Below, one piece after another: positions 1-8,942 of a DNA stretch of 64,000 bases. Position numbers and translations under genes: made by a program. This stretch comes from CBDFKQ01 sp965248855 (lineage in GTDB: Bacteria; Bacteroidota; Bacteroidia; Cytophagales; 172606-1). Location of the stretch: contig CBDFKQ010000004.1 of assembly GCA_965248855.1 (NCBI GenBank), forward strand, positions 248,001 through 312,000. The letters are read 5' to 3'. Below the pieces are notes generated by a model that saw nothing but the letters and a program-made list of their open reading frames with translations, had not been told where the DNA came from and did not search any database. Every line of letters begins with the position of its first letter. Within the stretch, counting starts at the first letter, position 1.

Positions 1-459
1 AAGCAAAAACTGTTGTAAATAAGCAACTTTACCTTCAATGCTTTCAACGTTTGAAATTTGCTCTTCTAATTGATTGGCAATAATTCCTAAAATATCTGTA
101 AGTGAATAAATTTGGTTTTTTAGGCTGTTTAATGGCAAACGAAAAAAACGATAAGCTCCTTGAGGATTAAACTCTGCACAAAGTGTACCTGTAGCAACAT
201 TTTTATCAACATCTAATATAACAGGCACATCAACCAATCCTGTTAATGTAATGCCCTGTTCTTTTGATGTAAATATTTTATCACCCATTGCAGCTACAAT
301 ACCATTGCGAAAGGCTACTGTCAATTTAATATTTCCATTGGGCACAACCAACTTCAAATCGTCAATAGGTATTTTTCCGCTGCTTTCAAACACCCACATT
401 TTTTCTATGTAACTTTTAAGCAAGGGATGTGGTTCGATATTTTGAAATCGCATTTGCAT
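1..459 (-). CDS. AraC-type transcriptional regulator, N-terminal part (cut by window edge)
   Basis: The minus-strand frame is open for 153 codons from the ATG at 459 to the window edge, so the C-terminal part is missing. The visible protein begins MQMRFQNIEPHPLLKSYI and continues with an all-beta stretch (VVPNGNIKLTVAF, GLVDVPVILDV, AEFNPQGAYRFFRLP) ending in a helical region. This is the usual look of the DUF6597-type sensory domain that precedes an AraC helix-turn-helix domain in Bacteroidota. The DNA-binding part itself is not visible, so the regulator call rests on the N-terminal family resemblance. A second ATG lies two codons inside (451-453). Its target genes cannot be told from this window. 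Confidence 0.65.
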   Translation of the reverse strand, partial: MQMRFQNIEPHPLLKSYIEKMWVFESSGKIPIDDLKLVVPNGNIKLTVAFRNGIVAAMGDKIFTSKEQGITLTGLVDVPVILDVDKNVATGTLCAEFNPQGAYRFFRLPLNSLKNQIYSLTDILGIIANQLEEQISNVESIEGKVAYLQQFLL

Positions 460-557
460 TGTTTTTCTTTTAGTTGAGGTTTGGTAATGCGTTTATAAAG
501 CAATTAATATAGATTGTAAAAAAAAATATGTTTATATTTTTAATAAATTTCATATAT

Positions 558-574
558 ATGGTAGACAATACCAT
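558..574. promoter_or_regulatory. Short perfect inverted repeat upstream of the AraC-type gene
   Basis: ATGGTA-gacaa-TACCAT is a 6-5-6 perfect inverted repeat about 100 bases upstream of the regulator start, in the 155-base gap between the regulator and the START-domain gene. It could be an operator or only a weak hairpin. No T-run follows it, so it is not a convincing terminator. Confidence 0.25.
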
Positions 575-614
575 GATTTTTAAGATTATGTTTCTGCCTT
601 TCCTTAAATTATCA

Positions 615-1220
615 TTAATGATTTTCTACCATTTCTTTTAAATTTACAAATGTTTGGTATGGACCAATCGTGGCAGTATAATTTACCAGCCACGAAGGAA
701 GAGTACCTCCCGGATTTACGCTTAAAGTATAATCAATTTTAATATGATTGTTCGGCAAAGAATTTAATTTATATAATCCCAATGAATATGGCACTCTAAT
801 AATGTTTTTCTTATACGGAACAAGTTTTGGGAAACTTCTAACTGTAATAATCGCTTTTTTACTTAAAGAGTCTTTCGCTACAGCTAATTCTACTGAGGCA
901 TCTCGGTTGCTTGCCGGCCAGGGTAAGGAAATTTCCGAATAAAAATATAATGTATCGGCATTTTTTTTATTAATTAAATAAGACACAGTGGTTTTATAAA
1001 CCCAGTTTTTATGATTATCAACATCTTGTAATATTTTTATCAGTTTTTCTATAGATCCATTAAATTCGCAAATAACCCTTACTTGTTTATATCTTTCGCT
1101 ATTTAGCATTCTCGTATATACCGAAATACCATTCTTCTCTTTTGCTAAATTCCAATTTTCCTGAGCATATATGATAAGAGGAATAAAAAATAAAAAAAAT
1201 GTTAAAAGTAATCTTGTCAT
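615..1220 (-). CDS. Secreted START-domain lipid-binding-like protein
   Basis: 201 residues with an N-terminal signal peptide (MTRLLLTFFLFFIPLIIYAQ). The mature part reads like a bacterial START-domain (StAR-related lipid transfer fold) protein: an early W-x-L-x-K-x-x-x-G-I-x-V-Y motif, then DVDNHKNWVYKT, SEISLPWPASNRDA and a C-terminal amphipathic helix region (IGPYQTFVNLKEMVENH). These proteins bind hydrophobic ligands in a cavity; a periplasmic or envelope location follows from the signal. The ATG is at 1220. It diverges from the HMG-CoA reductase operon across a 111-base gap, so a role with the lipid products of that operon is possible, but that is inference from position only. No ligand can be assigned. 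Confidence 0.6.
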   Translation of the reverse strand: MTRLLLTFFLFFIPLIIYAQENWNLAKEKNGISVYTRMLNSERYKQVRVICEFNGSIEKLIKILQDVDNHKNWVYKTTVSYLINKKNADTLYFYSEISLPWPASNRDASVELAVAKDSLSKKAIITVRSFPKLVPYKKNIIRVPYSLGLYKLNSLPNNHIKIDYTLSVNPGGTLPSWLVNYTATIGPYQTFVNLKEMVENH

Positions 1221-1241
1221 AATTAAAATTAATCGGAATCG

Positions 1242-1275
1242 TTTGTTAATATTATTATCTGGAGATTTATTTTTG
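1242..1275 (+). promoter_or_regulatory. Candidate Bacteroidota promoter for the HMGR-to-ligase operon
   Basis: TTTG at 1242-1245 and TATTTTTG at 1268-1275 match the Bacteroidota sigma-factor pattern TTTG / TAnnTTTG, with 22 bases between them. The -7 element ends 56 bases before the ATG of the HMG-CoA reductase gene at 1332. Such A+T-rich DNA gives chance matches, so confidence is moderate. Confidence 0.45.
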
Positions 1276-1331
1276 TCCGGCTTGAAATTAAATATATTTC
1301 ACAATTTTATTAATCCTTTTCGGTATTAAAT

Positions 1332-2609
1332 ATGGCATCATCCATGAATAAGTCATTAATGGCATTGAAAACATTAAAAGCTTTACACAACATAGAAACA
1401 GTTATTGAAAACATTAAAAATAAACCACAGACATTTAATAGAAATATTAGTTTACCCGGAGAATTTATTGTTACTGAAGAAGGAATTAACAAAAGGCTCA
1501 AATTTTTGTACGAAGAAACGAAGAAAGAGCTTGCCTATGTTTCGGAAAAAAATACATTTAATGATTTTAATCGATTAGAAGGGAATATTGAAAATTATAT
1601 TGGGATGACAATGGTTCCAACAGGAGTTATTGGTCCACTCAGGGTAACCGGTTCTGCTGCCAATGGTGATTTTTATATTCCATTAGCTACTACAGAAGGT
1701 GCACTTGTTGCTTCATACCAAAGGGGAGCTAAAGCTTGTTATTTAGCAGGAGGTGCAAGCTCAGTTTGTTTAATGGAGGGTGTACAACGCTCTCCGGTTT
1801 TTAAATTTATTAATTTAGGGGAGCTGGGAACATTCCTAATTTGGATTTTAGGTCAGCTGGATAATTTTAAAAATATTACCGAGCAATCAAGTAATTATGC
1901 CAAGTTAATTGAAGTAAAACCAAATATTGAAGGCAACCAACTTATAATAACTTTTGAATACCATACAGGCGATGCTGCAGGGCAGAATATGGTTACTTTT
2001 TGCACAGATGCTATCTGTAATTTCATTATTGAACACGCTCCTATAAAACCACAATTTTGGTCAATTGAAAGCAATTATTCAGGGGATAAAAAAGCCACTG
2101 CTCTTTCTTTTAGCAGCGTTAGAGGTAAAAAAGTTACTTCAGAAATTGTTTTATCATCTCAAATAGTTAGGGATGTATTAAAAACTACACCCTATGCCAT
2201 GGCCGAATATTGGAAATTATCTACAGTTGGTACTGTTCAAAGTGGAGCTATTGGAGCTCAAGGTCATTTTGCAAATGGGCTTGCAGCTTTATTTTTGGCA
2301 ACCGGTCAGGATGTGGCTTGTGTAGCAGAAGCGGCTGTAGGAATTACCAGAATGGAACTTACTTCAGATGAAAATTTATATGCATGCGTTACATTGCCAA
2401 GCCTGATTGTTGGAACTGTTGGAGGTGGTACAGGGCTGCCCACTCAAAAAGAATGCCTTGAATTAATGGATTGTTATGGTAGTGGCAAAGCAAAGAAATT
2501 TGCTGAAATATGTGGAGCTTTAGTGCTTTCCGGAGAGCTTTCAATCGCCGCTGCACTATCTAATGGGCATTTTTCAGCCGCGCATAAAAAATTTGGTAGA
2601 AAGAATTAA
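1332..2609 (+). CDS. Hydroxymethylglutaryl-CoA reductase
   Basis: 425 residues. The enzyme reduces HMG-CoA to mevalonate, the committed step of the mevalonate route to isoprenoids. All four catalytic residues can be placed by comparison with the human enzyme: Glu122 in TTEGALVAS, Lys253 in GDKKATA, Asp327 in TGQD, and His418 in GHFSAAHKKFGRK. The nucleotide-binding motif DAAGQNM lies at 214-220 and ENYIGM at 87-92. The class I-like sequence without a long extension fits a soluble cytoplasmic enzyme. It heads a seven-gene operon: the next gene begins eight bases after its stop. Many Bacteroidota use the non-mevalonate route, so a stand-alone HMGR in a cassette with a prenyltransferase is notable. 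No other mevalonate-pathway gene is in the window. Confidence 0.88.
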   Translation: MASSMNKSLMALKTLKALHNIETVIENIKNKPQTFNRNISLPGEFIVTEEGINKRLKFLYEETKKELAYVSEKNTFNDFNRLEGNIENYIGMTMVPTGVIGPLRVTGSAANGDFYIPLATTEGALVASYQRGAKACYLAGGASSVCLMEGVQRSPVFKFINLGELGTFLIWILGQLDNFKNITEQSSNYAKLIEVKPNIEGNQLIITFEYHTGDAAGQNMVTFCTDAICNFIIEHAPIKPQFWSIESNYSGDKKATALSFSSVRGKKVTSEIVLSSQIVRDVLKTTPYAMAEYWKLSTVGTVQSGAIGAQGHFANGLAALFLATGQDVACVAEAAVGITRMELTSDENLYACVTLPSLIVGTVGGGTGLPTQKECLELMDCYGSGKAKKFAEICGALVLSGELSIAAALSNGHFSAAHKKFGRKN

Positions 2610-2617
2610 ACTCAAAT

Positions 2618-3577
2618 ATGCTTTCAAATCAATTTAGTAATATAAAAGAAAATAATTCTTCCTTTCTAAAACGGTTTTATATCTATCAAAAAGAAAGGTT
2701 TTCATTTTTAGGCCATGGATTGATTGTAACTTCATTTAGCTTTTCTGCCATTTCTTACTCCAGAATATGCAGAGGTGCTACAGGATTTATCAATACAAAT
2801 ATTTTTATTGCCGGTATCTTTATTACAATATCTCTTTTTTTTTTAGTTAGGATATTTGATGAATTTAAAGATGCAGATGATGATGCTAAGTTTAGAAGTG
2901 ATTTACCGGTTCCCAGAGGATTAATCTCTCTATTGGAATTGGGAAGCATTGCGGTAATAATTATAATATTTCAAATTATCGTAATTCTTCTTTTTTTTTC
3001 TCAGATGATAGTTTTCTACTTAATAGTTATGTTTTATTTACTATTGATGGGAAAAGAATTTTTTATTCCGGATTGGCTAAAAAGACACCGGTTTTGGTAT
3101 GTAACTTCTCATATGTTTATTATTCCCTTAGTAGATATGTACGCAAGCGGCCTTGACTGGAAATTGAGTAATGTTAACCCTCCAAAAGGATTAATTTTCT
3201 TCTTTGCAGTTTCTTACATGAACGGAGTAGTATTAGAAATTGGAAGGAAGATACGTATTCCTCAAAATGAATCGGAAGGAGTTTTGACATATTCTGCACT
3301 TTTAGGTGTTAATAAAGCAACCTATCTGTGGATTTTTATTTTAATAATCACATTAATTTTAAGTATTATAGCAAGTGCATTTGCCGGATATGGTCGGATC
3401 ATCTTTATTATACTTACCGGTTGTTTCTTTTTGTGCTCATTCCCGGCGTTTGCTTTCTTATTTAAAAAGTCTAAAAAACTATCCAAAACTATAGAATATG
3501 CTTCTGCACTTTGGACAATAGCCATGTACTTAACTTTAGGTGGAGGACCAATAATTTCAAAATTCTTTTTTAAATGA
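2618..3577 (+). CDS. UbiA-family membrane prenyltransferase
   Basis: 319 residues, mostly transmembrane helices. The first Asp-rich motif is RIFDEFKDADDD (residues 79-89), the place of the NDxxDxxxD magnesium/diphosphate-binding motif of UbiA enzymes. The second conserved site appears as VVLEIGRKIR, where typical members have DxxxD; here Glu and basic residues remain. UbiA proteins move a polyprenyl group from its diphosphate to an aromatic or lipid acceptor in the membrane; the acceptor cannot be read here. The gene follows HMGR by eight bases and its stop overlaps the next start (ATGA at 3574-3577), which implies translational coupling. The second motif is weaker than usual, so activity should not be taken for granted. 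Confidence 0.72.
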   Translation: MLSNQFSNIKENNSSFLKRFYIYQKERFSFLGHGLIVTSFSFSAISYSRICRGATGFINTNIFIAGIFITISLFFLVRIFDEFKDADDDAKFRSDLPVPRGLISLLELGSIAVIIIIFQIIVILLFFSQMIVFYLIVMFYLLLMGKEFFIPDWLKRHRFWYVTSHMFIIPLVDMYASGLDWKLSNVNPPKGLIFFFAVSYMNGVVLEIGRKIRIPQNESEGVLTYSALLGVNKATYLWIFILIITLILSIIASAFAGYGRIIFIILTGCFFLCSFPAFAFLFKKSKKLSKTIEYASALWTIAMYLTLGGGPIISKFFFK

Positions 3578-6189
3578 CATATCCAATTATTACAAGTCAA
3601 AAATCAATTAAGGATTTTAATATTGGGGGAAAGGCTAAAAATCTTTTTCGTCTCATTGAATTAGGTTTTAACGTTCCAAAGTTTGTAGTTATTCCTCATG
3701 AAGTTTTAAATGAATTTTTACCTCAAAACATAGACGAACTCCATGAAAATGACATTATAATTTTTTTAAAAGAAATAGTTATACCGGAAGAAATTATAAA
3801 TGAAATTCTTTCTTACTTTTCTCCTGATTCATATTTTGCTGTTCGCTCATCTGCCTCAGATGAAGATAATCTTAATTTTTCGTTCGCTGGCCAGTATGAA
3901 AGTTATTTGTTTGTTAATAAAGATCATCTGGCTGAGAAAATTAAAAGTGTTTGGAGTTCTCTTTTTTTAGTAAGAGTAATTGAATATAGAAAAAACAATA
4001 ATATTTCCGGTACTTCCAAAATGGCAGTTATTATTCAGGAAATGATAAATGCTGATGTTTCGGGAGTCGCGTTCGGAATAAATCCCATCAATAAAAATCA
4101 AAATGAAAAATTAATTAACTCAGTGTATGGCTTGGGTGAAGGGCTTGTTTCAGGAGAACTGGATGCAGATATGTTTATTATAAGAAACTCTGATTCCGCA
4201 GTAAAACAAATCCATAATAAAACTCATAAAATTGTTTTTGATTCAATAAAATGTTGGGGGGTCAGGAAAGTAGAAGTTAACAAAGAATTTCAAAATTTGC
4301 AATCCTTAACTGATACACAAATAAATGAACTAGAAGAAATTCTTGATAAGCTTAATATTGAATATCAAACGCCACAGGATATAGAATTTGCAATAAAAGA
4401 AAACACTATCTTTTTAACACAAACCAGACCTATTACTACATTAAATCAAACAAGCAAAAACCCTCAGGAGTCATATATAGTTTGGGATAACAGTAATATT
4501 ATAGAATCTTATCCCGGAGTTACAACCCCTCTTACCTTTTCTTTTATAAGTCAGTCTTATAAAGGTGCATACAAACTATTTTGCGAATACATGGGTGTTA
4601 GTCCTAAAGTAATAAAAAATAACGAAAGGGTTTTTGCAAATACATTAGGTTTTATAAACGGAAGGGTTTACTATAATCTTAAGAGTTGGTATTACATGCT
4701 TGCCATGGTTCCGGGTTATAGTATCAATGCGCGGTTTATGGAAAATATGATGGGTGTAAAGGAACGTTTTGATGTTCCTGAAAGCTACAGATTATCGCAC
4801 GGTAAAGCATTTTGGCAAATCTTTATAATGGCTATAAGGATGTATTTTCGTCTTCTTTTGCTTCCTAAAAAAAAGAAAGAATTTTTTATATTGTTGAATG
4901 ACACAATTAAGAAATACAAAAAAATAAATTTCAGAGAAAAAAATGCTTACGAATTAATGGATTTATATTATTCATTTGAATCCACATTGTTAAACCAATG
5001 GAAAGCCCCTTTAATAAATGATTTTTTTGCCATGATTGGCTATGGAAGGTTGCAAAAGCTTTGTCAAAAGTATTTAATAGGTAATAATCCCAATATTCAT
5101 AATGATTTATTGTGTGGCAGCGGTGATATAATTTCAACCCAACCCATTCATAGATCTATAGCAATTGCATCAAAAATATCGAAAGAAAAGAATCTAAAGG
5201 AGTTGTTTATCAAACAAGATGAAATATTTATATGGAAAAATTTAAATGAAAATAAATCTGAAGAAAGCAAATCATTAAAGTTAGAAATCGATAATTATAT
5301 TGAAGACTTTGGTGAACGCTGCATAGGTGAACTTAAATTGGAAACCGTTTCATATACACAAGATCCTACCAAATTTATTAAAATATTAAAAGCTTATGTT
5401 GTTTCTGAAATTACTTTAAACAGTACTTCCGGAAAAATAGAAGAAGAAATAAGAATTACCGCCTTAAAAGAAGTAAATGAGACCTTGAAAGGAAATTGGT
5501 ACAAAAAATTTAAAATGAAACGGGCTATTTCCCGGGCCAGAGAGTTGGTAAGTGCTAGAGAAAATCTTAGATATGAACGCACAAGGGCCTTTGGTATAGT
5601 TCGTGAAATATTTTCCGGTATTGGTTATCAATTTTATTCCAATAATATTATTAATGCGCCAAGTGACGTATTTTATTTAACTAAAGATGAAATTTTTTCT
5701 TTTATAGAAGGCACAAGTGTGTCTCAAAATATTAGGGAACTTATTGGGTTTCGTAAACATGAATTTGAAACATACAGAAAACAAAACGTTCCTTCAGAGC
5801 GCTTTTCTACATCCGGTATAGTTTATCATGACAATGATTTTTTTAATATTAATAAATTACAAAAATTTGATGGCGATCTGAATGGAATTGGTTGTTGCCC
5901 GGGTATTGTTAGGGCTAAAGTTCAAGTAATTTTTGATCCTATAAATGCTCTGCCATTAAATGGAGATATTTTAATCACTTCAAGTACTGACCCCGGCTGG
6001 GTTACTCTTTTTCCGAGTGCATCGGGGATAATTACTGAAAGGGGGAGTGTTTTAAGCCATTCTGCAATTGTTTCCAGAGAAATGGGTAAGCCATGCATTG
6101 TTGGAGTGCAGGGATTATTAAAAACTTTAAAAACAGGAGACGAAATAATTATGAATGGGAGTACAGGTGCTATTACATTGATAAAGTGA
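3574..6189 (+). CDS. PEP-synthase / rifampin-phosphotransferase-like three-domain phosphotransferase
   Basis: 871 residues. An N-terminal ATP-grasp-like nucleotide-binding domain (about 1-290; FNIGGKAKNLFRL, AVRSSASDEDN, FAGQYESYL, QDIEFAI, TQTRPITT) is followed by a long helical middle region (about 310-750) and a C-terminal swivelling phosphohistidine domain (about 770-871). The catalytic His is His829 in GSVLSHSAIVSREMGKPC. Domain order and length match rifampin phosphotransferases (about 867 residues), in which the middle region binds the substrate, rather than PEP synthases, which carry a C-terminal TIM barrel. The enzyme would phosphorylate an alcohol using ATP and release AMP and phosphate. 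Its position between a prenyltransferase and a DUF3419 gene suggests a lipid substrate. ATGA overlap with the upstream gene. Confidence 0.75.
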   Translation: MTYPIITSQKSIKDFNIGGKAKNLFRLIELGFNVPKFVVIPHEVLNEFLPQNIDELHENDIIIFLKEIVIPEEIINEILSYFSPDSYFAVRSSASDEDNLNFSFAGQYESYLFVNKDHLAEKIKSVWSSLFLVRVIEYRKNNNISGTSKMAVIIQEMINADVSGVAFGINPINKNQNEKLINSVYGLGEGLVSGELDADMFIIRNSDSAVKQIHNKTHKIVFDSIKCWGVRKVEVNKEFQNLQSLTDTQINELEEILDKLNIEYQTPQDIEFAIKENTIFLTQTRPITTLNQTSKNPQESYIVWDNSNIIESYPGVTTPLTFSFISQSYKGAYKLFCEYMGVSPKVIKNNERVFANTLGFINGRVYYNLKSWYYMLAMVPGYSINARFMENMMGVKERFDVPESYRLSHGKAFWQIFIMAIRMYFRLLLLPKKKKEFFILLNDTIKKYKKINFREKNAYELMDLYYSFESTLLNQWKAPLINDFFAMIGYGRLQKLCQKYLIGNNPNIHNDLLCGSGDIISTQPIHRSIAIASKISKEKNLKELFIKQDEIFIWKNLNENKSEESKSLKLEIDNYIEDFGERCIGELKLETVSYTQDPTKFIKILKAYVVSEITLNSTSGKIEEEIRITALKEVNETLKGNWYKKFKMKRAISRARELVSARENLRYERTRAFGIVREIFSGIGYQFYSNNIINAPSDVFYLTKDEIFSFIEGTSVSQNIRELIGFRKHEFETYRKQNVPSERFSTSGIVYHDNDFFNINKLQKFDGDLNGIGCCPGIVRAKVQVIFDPINALPLNGDILITSSTDPGWVTLFPSASGIITERGSVLSHSAIVSREMGKPCIVGVQGLLKTLKTGDEIIMNGSTGAITLIK

Positions 6190-6191
6190 AT

Positions 6192-7283
6192 ATGAATAAA
6201 TCAATTTCCACAAAAGTAAATTTTAATTTTATTCGATATGCAAACTGTTGGGAGGATGCTGATATTTTATTAAAAGGATTGTCTTTAAAAGCAGGTTCGA
6301 AAATACTTTCTATTGGATCAGGAGGTGACAACTGTTTTGCTTTGCTTACTACTGATCCTCAAATGGTGGTAGCAATTGATATTAATAAAACTCAGTTGAG
6401 TTTAATAGAGTTAAAAAAGGTTGCAATAAAAAATTTAACTTACGAGGAAACATTAAAATTTCTGGGGTTTCTACCATCCACAAATAGAAAGGAAGTATTT
6501 AATAAAATCAAATCAGAAATGAGCCTTTCGGCTAATAGTTATTGGGAAGCTAATACTAACATCATAGAAAAAGGAATAATATATTCCGGCAAATTTGAAA
6601 AATATTTTATATTATTTAGCAGTAAAATTTTACCTTGGATTCACTCAGGTAAAAAGATCGAAAGTATTTTCACAAAAAAAACAAAGGAAGAACAAGAAAG
6701 CTATTATAACCAAATATGGAACTCGTGGAAATGGAAACTTCTATTTAAAATCTTTTTTAGTAAATATATAATGGGTAGATACGGTCGCGACCCAAAGTTT
6801 TTGAAAGAGGTAAATGTACCAGTTGCTAAAACAATTTATAACAAAGCGGCTATACATTTGCAGTCATTAGAAGCGCAGCATAACTTTATTCTTCATTTTT
6901 GCCTTAAGGGAAATTTTGGAGAAAATCTTCCCTTTTATATGCGAAAAGAAAATTTTGACTTTGTAAAAGCGAATATTGAGAAACTTATATTAATGGAAGG
7001 ATTGGCTCAACATGCTATTGATGTTCATGGTAAATTTAATGCAATGAACCTTTCTAATATTTTTGAATACATGGATACCGATACATTCGAAACTACATCT
7101 AAAGAATTGCTAAAAGGCTTGGAGGATAAAGCGAAAATATGTTATTGGAATTTAATGGTTTCAAGAAAGATTTCAAAAACTTTTCCCGAAGAAGTAGAGT
7201 ACCAACAAAAAATTTCAAAAGACTTAACTGATAAGGATAAAGGTTTTTTTTATAGTGAATTTATAGTCGAAAATAAAAAATGA
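6192..7283 (+). CDS. DUF3419 / BtaA-like S-adenosylmethionine:lipid 3-amino-3-carboxypropyl transferase
   Basis: 363 residues from the ATG at 6192, two bases after the preceding stop. The longer open frame reaching back to 6093 is only read-through of the upstream gene. RYANCWEDADILLKGL near the N-terminus and the Rossmann-like SAM site (SIGSGGDNCFALL, VAIDINKTQLSLIELKK) are the DUF3419 signatures. The best known member, BtaA, transfers the aminocarboxypropyl group of SAM to diacylglycerol in betaine-lipid synthesis. Later motifs (YMGRYGRDPKFL, AIHLQSLEAQHNFILHF, SNIFEYMD) also fit. No BtaB-like N-methyltransferase is nearby, so an ordinary trimethylated betaine lipid is not the obvious product. 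The stop overlaps the next start (7280-7283). Confidence 0.78.
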   Translation: MNKSISTKVNFNFIRYANCWEDADILLKGLSLKAGSKILSIGSGGDNCFALLTTDPQMVVAIDINKTQLSLIELKKVAIKNLTYEETLKFLGFLPSTNRKEVFNKIKSEMSLSANSYWEANTNIIEKGIIYSGKFEKYFILFSSKILPWIHSGKKIESIFTKKTKEEQESYYNQIWNSWKWKLLFKIFFSKYIMGRYGRDPKFLKEVNVPVAKTIYNKAAIHLQSLEAQHNFILHFCLKGNFGENLPFYMRKENFDFVKANIEKLILMEGLAQHAIDVHGKFNAMNLSNIFEYMDTDTFETTSKELLKGLEDKAKICYWNLMVSRKISKTFPEEVEYQQKISKDLTDKDKGFFYSEFIVENKK

Positions 7284-7942
7284 ATAAAGAATACATTAAT
7301 ACCATCTTATTAGCCATTTTATTTTTATTGCTTTTTGGGATCGCTGAATTACTTTATTATAAATTCCATGTAAAAGCTGATACGACAAGAAAGGTAGTTC
7401 ATTTAGGTACCGGACTTCTTTGTTTATTATTTCCTTCCATGCTTCATAGCCATTGGTTTGTTTTTTTTCTTTGTTTCGGTTTCGCAGTAATCCTTTTTGC
7501 CAGTTTAAAGTTTAATTTATTAAAATCAATAAATGCTATAGAAAGGGTTTCTTATGGTAGCTTACTTTATCCATTAATTATATATATCTGTTTTTTAATT
7601 TACAATTACTTTAATAATAATTACATCTATTTTTATCTTCCATTATTAATCATGTCAATTTGCGATCCTTTTGCTGCTATAATTGGAAAGAGATGGCCTT
7701 ATGGAAAGTTTTATATTAGAAAAGATAACAAGACAATTATGGGTTCTGCTGCCTTTTTTATTTCCAGTTCTATTATAACGTTGATACTTTTTTATTTTTT
7801 ATTGCCGAATAGCGATAAATTTTTAATTACTTTTTCAGTCGCATTATCAGCCACCTTGGCTGAAGCTTTATTTGTAAAAGGGTTCGACAATTTTACAATT
7901 CCTTTGAGTGTAATAATGATTTTGATTGTGTTACATGTATGA
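7280..7942 (+). CDS. Polyprenol/phytol kinase-like integral membrane protein (CDP-lipid transferase superfamily)
   Basis: 220 residues with about six or seven hydrophobic segments. TTRKVVHLGTGLLCLLFP near residue 35, SICDPFAAIIGKRWPYGKF near 130 and KTIMGSAAFFIS near 155 are the signatures of the dolichol kinase / phytol kinase / phosphatidate cytidylyltransferase-like group. Members pass a phosphate from CTP to a lipid alcohol, or make CDP-activated lipids, at the membrane. It is short for dolichol kinase and close to bacterial and plastid phytol/farnesol kinases. It overlaps the DUF3419 gene by four bases and the next gene by eight. A kinase for an isoprenoid alcohol fits an operon that begins with HMGR, but substrate assignment is inference. 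Confidence 0.65.
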   Translation: MNKEYINTILLAILFLLLFGIAELLYYKFHVKADTTRKVVHLGTGLLCLLFPSMLHSHWFVFFLCFGFAVILFASLKFNLLKSINAIERVSYGSLLYPLIIYICFLIYNYFNNNYIYFYLPLLIMSICDPFAAIIGKRWPYGKFYIRKDNKTIMGSAAFFISSSIITLILFYFLLPNSDKFLITFSVALSATLAEALFVKGFDNFTIPLSVIMILIVLHV

Positions 7943-8942
7943 AATAATAAAAACAAGGCCTGGAGATACTAATTTTAATTTATTTGAGGATTTTCCAAAT
8001 GAAATTTATCCTGAAGGCAGTCTGTATTATCAACAATCAAGGCATATTAATGAAATTTACTTAGAAAATTGTTTTCTTCTTTTAGAGAACGGAAAGGTAA
8101 AAAGCCGTGCAAGTATGTATTGCAATCCATACATGTATTATCAAAATAAAAAAACCGTTACAATTGGGCATTATGAATCGTCAGAAGATAAAAATTGTTC
8201 AAAAAAACTAATCTCCCATATTATTTTGGAAGCCAAAAAATTAGAAGCCGAATTTTTAATAGGCCCTATGAATGGAAGCACTTGGGATGAATATCGTTTT
8301 AGCCTTAATCACCAATATCCTACATTTTTTTTAGAACCTTACCACCAATTGTATTACAATCAGCACTTTTTAAATGCTGATTTTGAAATTATAGCCAAGT
8401 ATTATTCAAGCATTGAAACTAACCTAATTTTTAATAGCGCATTTGTATTAGAAAGAGAAAATGAGCTTCGAAAAATCGGTGTAAATTTCAGGAACATTAA
8501 TTTGGAAGAATTTGAAAAAGAACTGGAAAAAATATATGAGTTTAATTCTGTTTCTTTTAAATCAAACTTCTTGTTTACACCTATTAAAAAAGAAGATTTT
8601 CTTAAAAAGTATACTGAAACTAAAAAATTTATAAATCCACAATTTGTAATGCTTGCTGAAGATAAAGAAGAAAACCTTATAGGATATTTTTTCTGTATAC
8701 ACGATTTTTTTAATAAAAATTCAAAAGCATTAATTGCTAAAACAGTAGCCAGGCATCCTGATAAAACGTGGAGTGGTGTTGGGCATGTGTTAGGTAATAT
8801 TATTGCTGCAAGGGCATTAAAAGATGGTTACCAAGCTATTATTCATCCTTTTATGCACGAGGAAGGAACATCAAAGAAAATGTCAAATAACTTTTCCGGC
8901 AAATCATACAAAAACTATGTACTGTATGGAAGAAGTATATAA
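7935..8942 (+). CDS. GNAT-like acyltransferase of the YghO type
   Basis: 335 residues from the ATG at 7935 (an upstream TTG at 7926 is in frame but lies further inside the previous gene). The N-terminal half has a beta-rich layout with GPMNGSTWDEYRF followed by FFLEPYHQLYYNQHFLNADF, reminiscent of YghO-type GNAT proteins that share a GP-(x)n-W...EPY-(x)n-YY pattern. A later stretch (VMLAEDKEENLIGYFFCIHD, then IAKTVARHPDKTWSGVGHVLGNIIAARAL) looks like the GNAT acetyl-CoA-binding core. It may acylate an amino group, such as that added by the DUF3419 protein, but that is inference. It overlaps both neighbours. Confidence 0.55.
   Translation: MYEIIKTRPGDTNFNLFEDFPNEIYPEGSLYYQQSRHINEIYLENCFLLLENGKVKSRASMYCNPYMYYQNKKTVTIGHYESSEDKNCSKKLISHIILEAKKLEAEFLIGPMNGSTWDEYRFSLNHQYPTFFLEPYHQLYYNQHFLNADFEIIAKYYSSIETNLIFNSAFVLERENELRKIGVNFRNINLEEFEKELEKIYEFNSVSFKSNFLFTPIKKEDFLKKYTETKKFINPQFVMLAEDKEENLIGYFFCIHDFFNKNSKALIAKTVARHPDKTWSGVGHVLGNIIAARALKDGYQAIIHPFMHEEGTSKKMSNNFSGKSYKNYVLYGRSI

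Noticed and set aside
748..942. Plus-strand open frame inside the START-domain gene
   Set aside because: It is a shadow of the minus-strand gene, which has a signal peptide and family motifs; the plus frame has neither.
3574..6189. Rifampin resistance gene
   Set aside because: Domain order fits, but operon context points to lipid metabolism and the substrate pocket cannot be judged from sequence reading alone.
6093..6191. Upstream extension of the DUF3419 gene
   Set aside because: These 33 codons overlap the phosphohistidine domain of the previous gene in another frame; the DUF3419 family starts at the later ATG.
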